Below are positions 63,853 through 64,000 of a stretch of DNA of 64,000 bases, piece after piece. Under the pieces are notes generated by a model that was not told where the DNA came from, made no database searches, and saw nothing but the letters and a program-made list of their open reading frames with translations. Made by a program: the position numbers and the translations under genes. Within the stretch, counting starts at the first letter, position 1, and every line of letters starts with the position of its first letter. The stretch lies in assembly GCF_004011865.1 (NCBI RefSeq), contig NZ_RKLP01000002.1, forward strand, positions 62,001-126,000, read 5' to 3'. Origin of the DNA: Prescottella agglutinans (lineage in GTDB: Bacteria; Actinomycetota; Actinomycetes; Mycobacteriales; Mycobacteriaceae).

Positions 63853-63975
63853 GCAACAAGTGCGCCGAGCGCCGGGACCCGCGCCCCGCTCCCGCGACAA
63901 GTGCGCAAAACGCGAGAACCCGGGCCCCGCGTGCGCGACAAGTGCGCAAAACGCGAGAACCCGGGTTCCCCGATG
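63853..63975. repeat. 41-bp tandem repeat upstream of pruA, three units
   Basis: Units begin at 63853, 63894 and 63935, exactly 41 bases apart. The last two start GCGACAAGTGCGCAAAACGC and continue almost identically with GAGAACCCGGG; the first is diverged (GCAACAAGTGCG). No gene is seen between pruA and the window end. Confidence 0.85.
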
Positions 63976-64000
63976 GGTCAGGACAGGCGGGCGGCCGCCG

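Overview
The window is high-GC actinobacterial chromosome from the mycolic-acid-containing Mycobacteriales, most probably a Rhodococcus or close Nocardiaceae relative. The evidence is the single-chain 2-oxoglutarate decarboxylase (kgd), the sigE-rseA-htrA-tatB block, the fadD6-folP2-gpgS block, glgC/glgA, dapE/dapD, fadD36 and pruA/pruB. From memory these follow nearly the same order as Mycobacterium tuberculosis Rv1187 to Rv1248c. Many genes use GTG or TTG starts, and many start 6-9 bases after a TANNNT -10 box, so leaderless mRNAs look common.

Layout. 1-6.6 kb: the Pro/Gly-rich end of an upstream protein, an ABC-2 permease, two tandem DUF1707 membrane proteins (minus strand) and a large fused ABC exporter. 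6.7-10.4 kb: kgd with a terminator. 10.6-28.4 kb: a block not expected from the mycobacterial order. It holds a selenium-binding/methanethiol-oxidase family protein, a TetR regulator divergent from a flavin monooxygenase-SDR pair, an overlapping Hsp90-like/TPR gene pair, a proXVWZ osmoprotectant importer with a divergent orphan binding protein, an epoxide-hydrolase-like protein, malic enzyme with a long leader, a PHP phosphoesterase coupled to a small membrane protein, and a SUFU-domain protein. 28.6-36 kb: an MFS exporter, a general-stress membrane protein, a citrate-lyase-like CoA lyase, an MgtE-N/CBS protein, a DUF1003 protein, a secreted transglycosylase and mrp.

36-44 kb (envelope stress and glycogen): tatB, htrA, rseA and sigE lie on the minus strand, followed by an O-methyltransferase, divergent glgC and glgA, an rRNA methyltransferase, a DUF3117 protein and the glycosylase tag. 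44.5-52.2 kb: a DivIVA-like protein, gpgS, folP2, fadD6 and two LOG-family proteins, then divergent dapE and dapD of the lysine/meso-DAP pathway. 52.2-59.7 kb: an amino-acid permease, a Tat-type secreted beta-propeller, a crotonase, a TetR gene whose operator sits inside its own promoter, a broken TauD/TfdA dioxygenase, an MDR oxidoreductase and a 3-hydroxyacyl-CoA dehydrogenase. 59.7-64 kb: fadD36 and the proline catabolism operon pruA-pruB, with a 41-bp tandem repeat upstream of pruA.

The genes fall into modules: TCA and anaplerosis (kgd, malic enzyme, CoA lyase), osmoadaptation (proXVWZ), envelope stress (sigE/rseA/htrA/tatB), alpha-glucan and glucosylglycerate synthesis (glgC/glgA/gpgS), DAP synthesis and proline use. 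I saw no rRNA, tRNA, IS element, prophage or CRISPR array. No wholly new multi-gene system is obvious. The least explained candidates are the Hsp90-like/TPR pair, the malic-enzyme leader, and the TetR-controlled dioxygenase locus that carries two apparent mutations.
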